Source: Sedimentisphaerales bacterium
GTDB taxonomy: Bacteria; Planctomycetota; Phycisphaerae; Sedimentisphaerales; Anaerobacaceae
Direction: 5' to 3'
DNA: 64,000 nucleotides
Assembly (NCBI GenBank): GCA_016927855.1
Contig: JAFGLV010000031.1
Location: 1 to 64,000 of the forward strand
Position numbers and translations under genes: made by a program. The notes below the pieces were generated by a model. That model was given only the letters and a program-made list of their open reading frames with translations. It was not told the origin of the DNA and made no database searches. This document shows positions 35,126 through 42,958 of this stretch, piece after piece; within the stretch, counting starts at the first letter, position 1; each line of letters starts with the position of its first letter.

Positions 35126-36150
35126 CGGATCACCGAACGACGCGAGCGCTGATTACCGGGATTACCGGCATGGTCGGTTCGCACTTGGCCGACTACCTGC
35201 TGGAGAACACCGACTGGGATATCTACGGCATGTGCCGCTGGCGCAGCCCGCTGGACAACGTCCAGCACCTGCTGGACCGGGCCAACCGCCGCGACCGCCT
35301 GTACTTCATCCACGGCGACCTGTGCGACTCGATATCGCTGCAGGGAGCGATCGAGCAAAGCCTGCCCGACTACGTGTTTCACCTGGCCGCCCAGAGCTAT
35401 CCCACGACCAGTTTCACGTCGCCGATTGCCACGCTGGACACCAACATCCTGGGCACAGCCCGTCTGCTCGAAGCGATTCGCCACTGCCGGGACATCGATC
35501 CGGTGATTCATGTTTGTGCGTCGTCGGAGGCGTTCGGCCGGGTCAGCCGCGATAAGCTGCCTATCGGCGAAGAATGTGCCTTCCATCCGGCATCGCCCTA
35601 TGCGATCTCCAAGGCAGGCACCGATCTCGTCGGTCGTTTCTACGCCGAAGCCTACCAGATGAAAGTGATGACCACGCGTATGTTCACGCACACCGGACCT
35701 CGTCGGGGCGACGTCTTTGCCGAATCGTCCTTTGCCAAGCAAATCGCCATGATCGAAGAGGGGCTCCTGCCGCCGGTGGTCAAGACCGGCAACCTCGATT
35801 CCCTGAGGACCTGGTCGGACGTGCGCGACGCCGTGAGGGCCTACTACCTGCTGGTGACGGTCGATCCCATCCCCGGCGCCTATTACAACATTGGCGGCGC
35901 CTTCCACTGCACCGTCGGTGACATGCTCAGGCACCTGATCTCCCTTTCCTCGCGTGCCGACGACATCCACGTGGAAATGGAAGTCGCACGGCTGCGACCG
36001 CTCGATGCCGATCTTCAAGTGCCCGATACGACCAAGTTCCGCGAACACACCGGCTGGGAACCCGAGATCCCGTTCGAGAAGACCATGCAGGATCTACTAG
36101 AGTACTGGCGCGAACGACTGAGCGAGGGCTGCAGATGTCTGTCTCGATGA
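35122..36150 (+). CDS. GDP-sugar 4,6-dehydratase family (Gmd/DmhA-like), 342 aa
   Basis: NAD-binding LITGITGMVGSHLADYL at the N-terminus, the SSEAFG active-site element and YAISKAG for the Tyr/Lys pair are intact. A LDSLRTWSDVRDAVRAYY block follows, typical of GDP-mannose 4,6-dehydratase and its GDP-heptose relatives. It would form a 4-keto-6-deoxy sugar. With the HddC-like and HddA-like genes it suggests GDP-6-deoxy-heptose rather than GDP-mannose use, but both are possible. The reductase type (Rmd) is a further alternative. ATG overlaps the previous stop (ATGA). Confidence 0.82.
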   Translation: MTDHRTTRALITGITGMVGSHLADYLLENTDWDIYGMCRWRSPLDNVQHLLDRANRRDRLYFIHGDLCDSISLQGAIEQSLPDYVFHLAAQSYPTTSFTSPIATLDTNILGTARLLEAIRHCRDIDPVIHVCASSEAFGRVSRDKLPIGEECAFHPASPYAISKAGTDLVGRFYAEAYQMKVMTTRMFTHTGPRRGDVFAESSFAKQIAMIEEGLLPPVVKTGNLDSLRTWSDVRDAVRAYYLLVTVDPIPGAYYNIGGAFHCTVGDMLRHLISLSSRADDIHVEMEVARLRPLDADLQVPDTTKFREHTGWEPEIPFEKTMQDLLEYWRERLSEGCRCLSR

Positions 36151-36905
36151 AGACTAATCAATACGATGCCATCGTCCTCTCCAGCGCGAGCGAGAAAGAT
36201 GCGCAGGCGATGCTAGTGGAACGATTGCAGTCGAACCCGTTGCCTAACGACGAACTGCTGGCCAATCTCGGGCTGTTCCTGACGTCCAAGAACCTCTCCC
36301 GGCTGCTGTTCTTCTACGAGATCTACCGGAAGATCGTCCACACGCACGGCATCATCGTCGAGTTCGGCGTCCGCTGGGGTCAGACGCTCTCACTCATGGC
36401 GGCTCTGCGCGGCATTCTGGAGCCATTCAATCGTCATCGGAAGATCGTTGGCTTCGACACGTTCACCGGCTTCGTGGGATTGAGCGCAAAGGACGGCGAC
36501 AAGTGCCGCTGCTGTGACGGTTCCTTCGCAGTTACCGACGACTACGAAGACTACCTGGCGCAGATTCTCGCCCTCCAGGAGCAGCTCAACCCGATGAATC
36601 ACATCCGGCGGTTCGAGCTGGTCAAAGGCGACGCGATTGTGACCGTGCCGCAGTACTTCGACCGCCATCCCGAGACCATCGTGTCGCTGGCGATCTTCGA
36701 CTTCGACATCTATGCGCCGACGAAGGCCGCCCTGGAGGCTTTGAAACCGCACTTGTCCAAGGGCAGCATTCTGGTGTTCGACGAATTGTGCGATGACATC
36801 TTCCCCGGCGAGACCGTTGCAGTTCGCGAAGTCTTCGGTCTGGGCGCATTGCGTTTCGAGCGCTTCCCCATGACGTCGCGGGTCTCCTATGCCGTCATCG
36901 AGTGA
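36135..36905 (+). CDS. TylF/CmcI-like SAM methyltransferase, 256 aa
   Basis: The SAM motif IVEFGVRWGQTLSLMAALRG and the region RKIVGFDTFTGFVGLS are those of macrocin O-methyltransferase-type enzymes. Later blocks IFDFDIYAPTKAALEALKPH and ILVFDELCDDIFPGE match the metal-dependent group. A close paralog lies at 39857-40618 and a more distant one at 40666-41388. The probable role is O-methylation of a sugar. The 16-base overlap with the dehydratase gene indicates operon membership. Confidence 0.8.
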   Translation: MSVSMKTNQYDAIVLSSASEKDAQAMLVERLQSNPLPNDELLANLGLFLTSKNLSRLLFFYEIYRKIVHTHGIIVEFGVRWGQTLSLMAALRGILEPFNRHRKIVGFDTFTGFVGLSAKDGDKCRCCDGSFAVTDDYEDYLAQILALQEQLNPMNHIRRFELVKGDAIVTVPQYFDRHPETIVSLAIFDFDIYAPTKAALEALKPHLSKGSILVFDELCDDIFPGETVAVREVFGLGALRFERFPMTSRVSYAVIE

Positions 36906-36935
36906 ACCGGACCGGACAGGAAAGAAAGATCAACC

Positions 36936-37748
36936 ATGAACATAGGACAGTTGGAAACGATTGCCAGGCAGACCCGCCTGAGGGCCTTGGAGATGGCGCT
37001 TCATGCCGGTGCGGGACATCTGGGGGGCTCGTTCTCCTGCACCGACGTTTTGGTCGCGCTGTACTACGGCGGCTTCTTGCGGCACGATCCCGCCAACCCG
37101 GACTGGGACGATCGCGATCGCCTGATCCTGAGCAAGGGACATGCCAACGGCACCCTGTACGTGATTTTGGCCGACCGCGGGTATTTCCGCGAGGCGGAAC
37201 TCGACAACTTCGGCCGGCAGGGCAGTTGCCTGGGCAATCATTGCGACAAGACGGTTCCGGGCGTCGAGATCACCTCGGGCTCTCTCGGTCATGGCCTGGG
37301 GGTCGCCTCGGGTCTGGCCTGGAGCGCCCTACTGTCCGGCCGTGACTATCGGGTCTTCTGCATCGTGGGGGACGGGGAATGCCAGGAAGGGTCGATCTGG
37401 GAAGCCGCCATGTTTGCCAGCCAGCGCCGGCTCGGGAACCTGGTGGCGATCCTCGACCGCAACCGGCTGGGGTCGGAGGACTTCACCGAGGATTCAGCGG
37501 GCCTGGACCCGGTGGAGGACAAATGGACCGTTTTCGGTTGGGAGGTCAGGTCCATCGACGGTCACGACTTCGCCCAGATACTGCCGGCGCTGGAAGACTG
37601 TCACACCCGCGCGTCGCACCAGCCGCTGATGATCGTGGCCAACACGGTCAAAGGCAAGGGGATGCCTACGCTGGAGAATACCCCGCGCTCTCACCACACC
37701 TTGCCCAAGGGCGAAGAGATCGATATCGCAAGGAGGGCACTGGCATGA
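36936..37748 (+). CDS. transketolase-like N-terminal subunit, 270 aa
   Basis: The thiamine diphosphate-binding signature is GDGECQEGSIWEAAMFASQ...NLVAILDRN. Residues ~20-120 have LHAGAGHLGGSFSCTDVLV and LILSKGHANG. Only the N-terminal third of a transketolase is present; the partner subunit follows with a four-base overlap. Split transketolases occur in many sugar islands. It may move a two-carbon unit onto a sugar acceptor or form sedoheptulose phosphate for heptose synthesis. The exact reaction is unknown. Confidence 0.88.
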   Translation: MNIGQLETIARQTRLRALEMALHAGAGHLGGSFSCTDVLVALYYGGFLRHDPANPDWDDRDRLILSKGHANGTLYVILADRGYFREAELDNFGRQGSCLGNHCDKTVPGVEITSGSLGHGLGVASGLAWSALLSGRDYRVFCIVGDGECQEGSIWEAAMFASQRRLGNLVAILDRNRLGSEDFTEDSAGLDPVEDKWTVFGWEVRSIDGHDFAQILPALEDCHTRASHQPLMIVANTVKGKGMPTLENTPRSHHTLPKGEEIDIARRALA

Positions 37749-38770
37749 CCCGAGTCTATACCGAAGCCCGAGACGCCTGTTTTGAGGAATTGTTCGACAT
37801 CGCGTCGCGCGACAGAGACGTGATTCTGTTGACCGCTGACACCGGCGCCTTCGCCTTCAAGCGCTTCCGGAAGGAGCTGCCTGGTCAATTCTTCAACGTA
37901 GGCATAGCGGAGCAGAACGCGATGAGCGTCGCGGCCGGGCTCGTCCTCGGAGGCAAGAGAGTCTTCGTATTCGGCATTTCCAACTTCGTGACGCTGCGCT
38001 GTTTCGAACAGCTCAAGCTCGACATCTGTTGCATGGACCTGCCGGTGACCGTGATCGGCATGGGGACCGGTTACGTCTATCCCAAGGACGGTCCGACGCA
38101 TCACATGACCGATGTTCTGTCGCTGGTTCGGACTCTGCCTGGGCTGGAAATCTGGTCTCCCTCCGACTACTCCATCATCGCGGCCGCGGTGCGATCGGCC
38201 TATCGCAGCACCGGTCCCACTTACATCTACATGGACAAAGGGCCCTTCGACTCCATGTACGCTCCGGACGCCGATTTCTCCGAGGGTCTGGCGCTCCTCA
38301 GAGCCGGCCGGGACGTAACGCTCGTTGCCACCGGCATCATGGTTCCCCAAGCCATGCGCGTGGCGGAACAGCTATCAGAAGGAGGGATCGACGCGGCGGT
38401 GGTCGATCTCTATCGCCTCAAACCGCTCAATGTACCCCGGCTGCGGGGGCTGTTGGCCGCCAGCCGCCGGGTGGTGACGATGGAAGAGAACACCATCATC
38501 GGCGGGCTCGGAAGTCTCGTCTGCGAGGTGGTGGCGGAAGAGGGCCTTCTAACCCGGGTCAAACGCATCGGCATGCGCGATACCTACCACTGCGAAATCG
38601 GCGATCGCGAGAGCATGCGGGCCTTGGATGGGATCGATCTGAACAGCGCTACCGAGACGATTTGTCAGTGGCTCGGCACGGACGTGCCCACTTGTGCAAC
38701 GGCGCCGGTCGTGCCTGTCAAGTCTTGCTCATGCGACCGACAATGGACATCCAGCGAGGCTTCCAGATGA
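37745..38770 (+). CDS. transketolase-like C-terminal subunit, 341 aa
   Basis: The pyrimidine-binding domain has NVGIAEQNAMSVAAGLVLGG with the catalytic Glu, then KDGPTHHMTDVL, and the C-terminal transketolase domain (~190-310) is complete (VTLVATGIMVPQAMRVAEQL). The last ~25 residues are a Cys/Ser-rich tail (CATAPVVPVKSCSCDRQ) not typical of the family. ATG overlaps the N-subunit stop and the gene overlaps the aldo-keto reductase by four bases. The pair should act as one enzyme. Confidence 0.88.
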   Translation: MTRVYTEARDACFEELFDIASRDRDVILLTADTGAFAFKRFRKELPGQFFNVGIAEQNAMSVAAGLVLGGKRVFVFGISNFVTLRCFEQLKLDICCMDLPVTVIGMGTGYVYPKDGPTHHMTDVLSLVRTLPGLEIWSPSDYSIIAAAVRSAYRSTGPTYIYMDKGPFDSMYAPDADFSEGLALLRAGRDVTLVATGIMVPQAMRVAEQLSEGGIDAAVVDLYRLKPLNVPRLRGLLAASRRVVTMEENTIIGGLGSLVCEVVAEEGLLTRVKRIGMRDTYHCEIGDRESMRALDGIDLNSATETICQWLGTDVPTCATAPVVPVKSCSCDRQWTSSEASR

Positions 38771-39843
38771 ACCAGATCCGATTGGGAAAAGACGGTCCAT
38801 TCGTCTCCGCGATCGGCCAGGGCACCTGGGGCCTCGGGGGGCGTTTCACCGCCGAGACCAGCGAGGATGCCAGCGCCATCGAGGCCATCAGGATGGGGCT
38901 CGATCTGGGACTGACCTTCATCGATACGGCCGAAGCCTATGGGGCCGGTCACACCGAGACTCTGGTCGGCCAGGCCGTCCGAGGCCGGCGTTCCGAAGCC
39001 TTCATTGCCACCAAGGTTTCGCCGGAGAATCTGCGCGCGTATGACGTCGCGCAGGCAGCCGAAGGAAGCCTCAAGCGCTTGAAGACCGACTACATCGACC
39101 TCTATCAGATCCATTGGCCCAATCCGTCGATTCCTGTCGAAGAGACTCTGACGGCGCTGGAGAGGCTCGTCGAGCAAGGAAAAGTCAGGTTCATCGGCTT
39201 GAGCAACTTCAGTTGCAGGGGACTCGACGACGCATTCACCTGTGCAGTTCGCGCTCCGGTCGCCTTACAGGTCGAGTACAACCTTTTCGACAGGACCGTG
39301 GAACGTGACCTCTTGCCATCGTGCCGAAGAAACGGTGTGACGCTGATCGCCTACAGTCCGCTGGACCAGGGTAAGTCGCTCCGGCGTCGCGAACCGGATG
39401 ACGTGCTGACCGCTATCGCCGAGAAACACGGACGAACGGCGGCCCAGGTCATTCTCAACTGGCTCGCCCTCGTCCAAGGCGTGTTGCCGATTCCCAAGGC
39501 GGGCAACACGGCCCACCTCAAAGAGAACGCGGCGGCGCTGACGTTCTCTCTGGACGAGACCGATCTGGCCGCGATCGACGGTGCGTTTACACCCGAACCG
39601 CAAGCCATCCCCGCAGCGCAGATTCACGCCGATAGAAACGGCTTGGATTGTTTCGTGCCCGGTCCGGCAGAACTGGCCCGGCAGATTGTGGGTGGAGAGA
39701 CGATCAAACCTGTTCGTGTCGTTGCTTCTGCAGAAGACCCAAGCCGATTCGATCTGGTCGAAGGCAAGCTCCGCTACTGGGCCTGGATCGAAGCTTTCGG
39801 CGCCGAGAATCCGGTCCCAGCCCTTATCAGGCAGCCGGCGTGA
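38767..39843 (+). CDS. aldo/keto reductase fused to a ParB-like domain, 358 aa
   Basis: Residues 1-275 are an aldo/keto reductase: the tetrad is seen as Asp and Tyr in FIDTAEAYGAGHTE, Lys in FIATKVSPE and His in LYQIHWP. The C-terminal ~80 residues differ. IPAAQIHADRNG, IVGGETIKPVRVV and FDLVEGKLRYWAWIEAFG follow the ParB/sulfiredoxin-fold pattern, with a GxxRxxA-like element. It could be a sugar ketone reductase with an added NTP or CTP-binding domain. ATG 38767 overlaps the previous stop. Confidence 0.8.
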   Translation: MNQIRLGKDGPFVSAIGQGTWGLGGRFTAETSEDASAIEAIRMGLDLGLTFIDTAEAYGAGHTETLVGQAVRGRRSEAFIATKVSPENLRAYDVAQAAEGSLKRLKTDYIDLYQIHWPNPSIPVEETLTALERLVEQGKVRFIGLSNFSCRGLDDAFTCAVRAPVALQVEYNLFDRTVERDLLPSCRRNGVTLIAYSPLDQGKSLRRREPDDVLTAIAEKHGRTAAQVILNWLALVQGVLPIPKAGNTAHLKENAAALTFSLDETDLAAIDGAFTPEPQAIPAAQIHADRNGLDCFVPGPAELARQIVGGETIKPVRVVASAEDPSRFDLVEGKLRYWAWIEAFGAENPVPALIRQPA

Positions 39844-39856
39844 CAAGGAGATAGTC

Positions 39857-40618
39857 ATGTTAGATCAAATCGACCAGCAAGAACTCTACGCCAGCGCCGA
39901 AGAGACGGACCTCCGTGCGGCCTTCGCGCGTCATTTTCGCGACTGTCCCATCCCCGACGCGGACATCCTCAACAACCTCGGCCTGTTTCTGAACTCCAAG
40001 AACCTCTCCCGCATCCTCTGCATGGACCATCTCTACCAGCAGATCGTGGATGTCATGGGTGTCGTGATGGAGCTCGGCACGCGCTGGGGCCAGAACGCGT
40101 CTTTGTTTGCCGCCTTGCGGGGAATCTACGAACCCTTCAATCGCCACCGCAAGATCGTTGCGTTCGACACCTTCACTGGTTTCCCCTCCGTGCACGAGAA
40201 GGACAATCTCGGCTGTGATGTAATTCGAGCGGGTGGGCTAGCGACGACCGACGGTTATGACAAGTACCTTGAACGCGTGATGCAGTTTCAGGAGGCCGAC
40301 AATCCGCTGTCGCATATCTGCAAGTTCGAGATCCGCAAAGGCGACGCGACGACGGAGATCGAACGCTATCTGGACGAGCGCCCCGAGACGATCGTCGCGC
40401 TGGCCTATTTCGACTTCGACATCTACGAACCGACGCGCAAGTGCCTGCAGGCGATTCGGGGTCGGCTTGTTAAAGGCAGCGTTCTGGCGTTCGATGAACT
40501 GAACGACCCCGATTCACCGGGAGAGACCGCAGCTCTGATGGAGGTCTTCGGCCTGCCAAACGTCCGACTCAAACGCTATCGCTACGCCTCGCGCGTATCG
40601 TACTTCGTCGTGGAGTAG
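39857..40618 (+). CDS. TylF/CmcI-like methyltransferase, paralog of the 36135 gene, 253 aa
   Basis: Clearly homologous to the protein at 36135-36905. It shares LLNNLGLFLxSKNLSRxL, an ELGTRWGQNASLFAALRG SAM motif, EPFNRHRKIVAFDTFTGF and YFDFDIYEPT. The blocks diverge at the loop around residues 110-130. A good AAGGAG site precedes the ATG. The two genes look like a tandem duplication that has been separated by the transketolase and reductase genes. They may methylate different positions. Confidence 0.8.
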   Translation: MLDQIDQQELYASAEETDLRAAFARHFRDCPIPDADILNNLGLFLNSKNLSRILCMDHLYQQIVDVMGVVMELGTRWGQNASLFAALRGIYEPFNRHRKIVAFDTFTGFPSVHEKDNLGCDVIRAGGLATTDGYDKYLERVMQFQEADNPLSHICKFEIRKGDATTEIERYLDERPETIVALAYFDFDIYEPTRKCLQAIRGRLVKGSVLAFDELNDPDSPGETAALMEVFGLPNVRLKRYRYASRVSYFVVE

Positions 40619-40665
40619 GCGTATTCACGCCGCTAGCGCCGTTTCAAGGGAATGAACCGACAAGC

Positions 40666-41388
40666 ATGAACGATCAGATGCGCATCACGGATGAGAATGG
40701 CGTGGAAAGGGACTTCTTCTTCGAGGTCTCCAAGTACTCCGGCTATCTCTGGCGCTCTCACATCGAGAGGCACCTGGCCATCTATGAACTGTACCGCAAG
40801 ACGTGCGAGCTGCCGGGCAGCATCGTGGAGTTTGGTGTCTTCAACGGTTCGACGTATTTCTTCCTGGCGCGGCTCCTGGAGATCTTCAACCGTCCGAGTT
40901 TTGAGAAGTACGGCAGTTGTGCTCATCATCTCTACGGCTTTGACACGTTCGAGGGTATCGTCGAACTGGACCAACGCGACGAGACCGTACTGGGCGCTTC
41001 CCAGCGGAAGGTCGGAGGATTCGCGCAGGACCCGGCCCGTTTCCTCAGCGATCTCGAACGCTTCAAGCAGGCCAATGCCGCGTTGCGCGAGCGCCTGCAC
41101 GTCGTCAAGGGAGACGTCTGCGACACCTTCCCGGCGTTTCTCACAGACAACCCGGGGGTGCGGTTTCGCTTCGTGCTTCTGGACATGGACATCTTCAAGC
41201 CCACCGACGTCGTGCTGCAAGCGATTTACGACTACATGGTGCCCGGTGGGATCATTGGCTTCGATGAATACGGCTTTCCCGAGTGGCCCGGTGAGACCGC
41301 TGCCGTCGATCGATTCCTCAAGAAGCACAACCTGAAACCTCAGTCGATTCCGTGGGCATTTGCGCCGTCGGCTTATTGCATCGTGTAA
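40666..41388 (+). CDS. TylF-like methyltransferase, 240 aa
   Basis: The motif IVEFGVFNGSTYFFLARLLE, the block HHLYGFDTFEGIVELDQRD and the LLDMDIFKPTDVVLQAI / GIIGFDEYGFPEWPGETAAV blocks place it in the TylF/CmcI group. It is more distant from the other two than they are from each other. The N-terminal ~35 residues differ (ENGVERDFFFEVSKYSGYLW). An O-methyltransferase for a sugar is the best guess. Confidence 0.75.
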   Translation: MNDQMRITDENGVERDFFFEVSKYSGYLWRSHIERHLAIYELYRKTCELPGSIVEFGVFNGSTYFFLARLLEIFNRPSFEKYGSCAHHLYGFDTFEGIVELDQRDETVLGASQRKVGGFAQDPARFLSDLERFKQANAALRERLHVVKGDVCDTFPAFLTDNPGVRFRFVLLDMDIFKPTDVVLQAIYDYMVPGGIIGFDEYGFPEWPGETAAVDRFLKKHNLKPQSIPWAFAPSAYCIV

Positions 41389-41411
41389 CCCTTGGGCATG
41401 GAGGTCTCAGA

Positions 41412-42407
41412 GTGATCGACCAGGAAATACTACGACAATTCAACGGGCGTCGCGCTCTTGTCACGGGCGGCACCGGACTGATCGGACGTCAGGTGGTGAA
41501 GATGCTCTGCGATGCCGGCGCAGAGGTGAGCATCGTGTCGCTGGATCGCGTGAGGGTCAGCGACCGGGCCGAGCACATCTTCGGTGACCTGACCAACTTC
41601 GAGTTCTGCAAGGACGTCACGTATGGGATGGACTGCGTCTGCCATCTGGCCGGCATCAAAGGGTCGGCAGCCGTATCGACCAGCATGGTCGCAAGCCACT
41701 TTGTCCCGACGCTGATGATGAACACCAACGTGCTCGAGGCCTGCCTGGTCAACGACATCCCGAAAGTCGTTTACACCAGTTCGATCGGCGCCTATGCCAG
41801 CACTGACATTTTCCGGGAAGCGGACTACCGTCTGGACAGCCTGCCGATGGATTTCGCCGGCTGGGCCAAGCGCGTCGCAGAACTGCAGATCCAGGCCTAC
41901 CACACCCAGTACGGGCGCCGCAGCTTCGCCATCGTCAGACCTAGCAACGTCTACGGCCCAGGCGACAATTTCGACCCGCAGAACGCGATGGTCATTCCTT
42001 CCCTGATGTACCGCATCCGGCGGGGCGAGGACCCGCTGCGCGTATGGGGCGACGGTTCGGCAGTCCGCGATTTCGTGTTCAGCCGCGACGTGGCCGAAGG
42101 CGTACTACTGGCTCTCCATCACGGCACCGAAGGGGGATTCGTCAATCTCGGCAGCGGACGGGAATGCACCATTCGCCAGCTCGTCGAGACCCTGAATCAG
42201 TTCCTGGATTTCCGCTACGAGTTCGACGCGAGCAAGCCTTCTGGCTACCCCAAGCGCCTGATGGACATCGAAAGGGCTCGAGAACTGATCGGATACGACC
42301 CGTCCACGAGCCTGCTGGACGGCCTCCAAGAGACCTGGGCCTGGTACCTGGAACACGAAGGTGAACATGAGTGCAAGAAGAACTATTTTGCCGAGGCGGT
42401 GAAATGA
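41412..42407 (+). CDS. NAD-dependent epimerase/dehydratase family, 331 aa
   Basis: The Rossmann motif ALVTGGTGLIGRQVV is intact and YTSSIGAYAS supplies the Ser region. The YxxxK element is altered: AGWAKRVAELQ has Ala at the Tyr position while Lys remains. FVFSRDVAEGVLLALHHGTE and LGSGRECTIRQLVETL are normal family blocks. GTG 41412 is chosen because GGAGG lies seven bases upstream. The enzyme may use another acid/base residue or may be a reductase/epimerase of the GDP-fucose-synthase type. It overlaps the next gene by four bases. Confidence 0.75.
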   Translation: MIDQEILRQFNGRRALVTGGTGLIGRQVVKMLCDAGAEVSIVSLDRVRVSDRAEHIFGDLTNFEFCKDVTYGMDCVCHLAGIKGSAAVSTSMVASHFVPTLMMNTNVLEACLVNDIPKVVYTSSIGAYASTDIFREADYRLDSLPMDFAGWAKRVAELQIQAYHTQYGRRSFAIVRPSNVYGPGDNFDPQNAMVIPSLMYRIRRGEDPLRVWGDGSAVRDFVFSRDVAEGVLLALHHGTEGGFVNLGSGRECTIRQLVETLNQFLDFRYEFDASKPSGYPKRLMDIERARELIGYDPSTSLLDGLQETWAWYLEHEGEHECKKNYFAEAVK

Positions 42408-42946
42408 GCAACTCCCGTCCGACCATGGAAGTCACGCAGACCGATCTGCCGGGCGTTCTGCTCATCCGGCCTCCGACGATCTTCGAGGATTTCCGCGGCA
42501 CCTATGTGGAGACCTACAACGAGCGGTTGTACCGCGACAACGGCATCGACGTGACCTTCGTTCAGGACGACATATCGGTTTCGAGCCGGCACGTGCTGCG
42601 TGGCCTCCACGGCGACGCCGAGACCTGGAAGCTTGTCTCGTGCCTGCAGGGCACGTTCTATCTGGTCGTTCTGAACGCTGCCCAAGAGTCGAACGTGTAC
42701 GGCCGCTGGCAGGGCTTTACCCTCTCGGAGCACAACCGGCTCCAGGTCTTGATCCCGCCCAGACATGGCAATGGGCACGTGGTCATGAGCGAGCGCGCCA
42801 TCTTTCACTACAAGCAATCGACGTACTACAACCCGAAAGGCCAATTCACCATCGTCTGGAACGACCCGAAATTCAATCTCTGGTGGCCGGTGAAGCAGCC
42901 CATCGTCTCACGCAGGGACGAAGTCGGCCATTTCATGCAGACGTAG
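42404..42946 (+). CDS. RmlC-like nucleotide-sugar epimerase (cupin), 180 aa
   Basis: A small cupin with the family signature HVLRGLHGD and the beta strands LVSCLQGTFYLVVLN, FTLSEHNRLQVLIPPRHGNG. RmlC epimerises C3 and C5 of 4-keto-6-deoxy sugars. It lies between two short-chain dehydrogenase-type enzymes, so it may act on the keto product of the dehydratase, as the epimerases of heptose pathways in Campylobacter do. The substrate nucleotide (GDP or dTDP) is not visible. ATG 42404 overlaps the previous stop. Confidence 0.8.
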   Translation: MSNSRPTMEVTQTDLPGVLLIRPPTIFEDFRGTYVETYNERLYRDNGIDVTFVQDDISVSSRHVLRGLHGDAETWKLVSCLQGTFYLVVLNAAQESNVYGRWQGFTLSEHNRLQVLIPPRHGNGHVVMSERAIFHYKQSTYYNPKGQFTIVWNDPKFNLWWPVKQPIVSRRDEVGHFMQT

Positions 42947-42958
42947 AGACGACGACAC

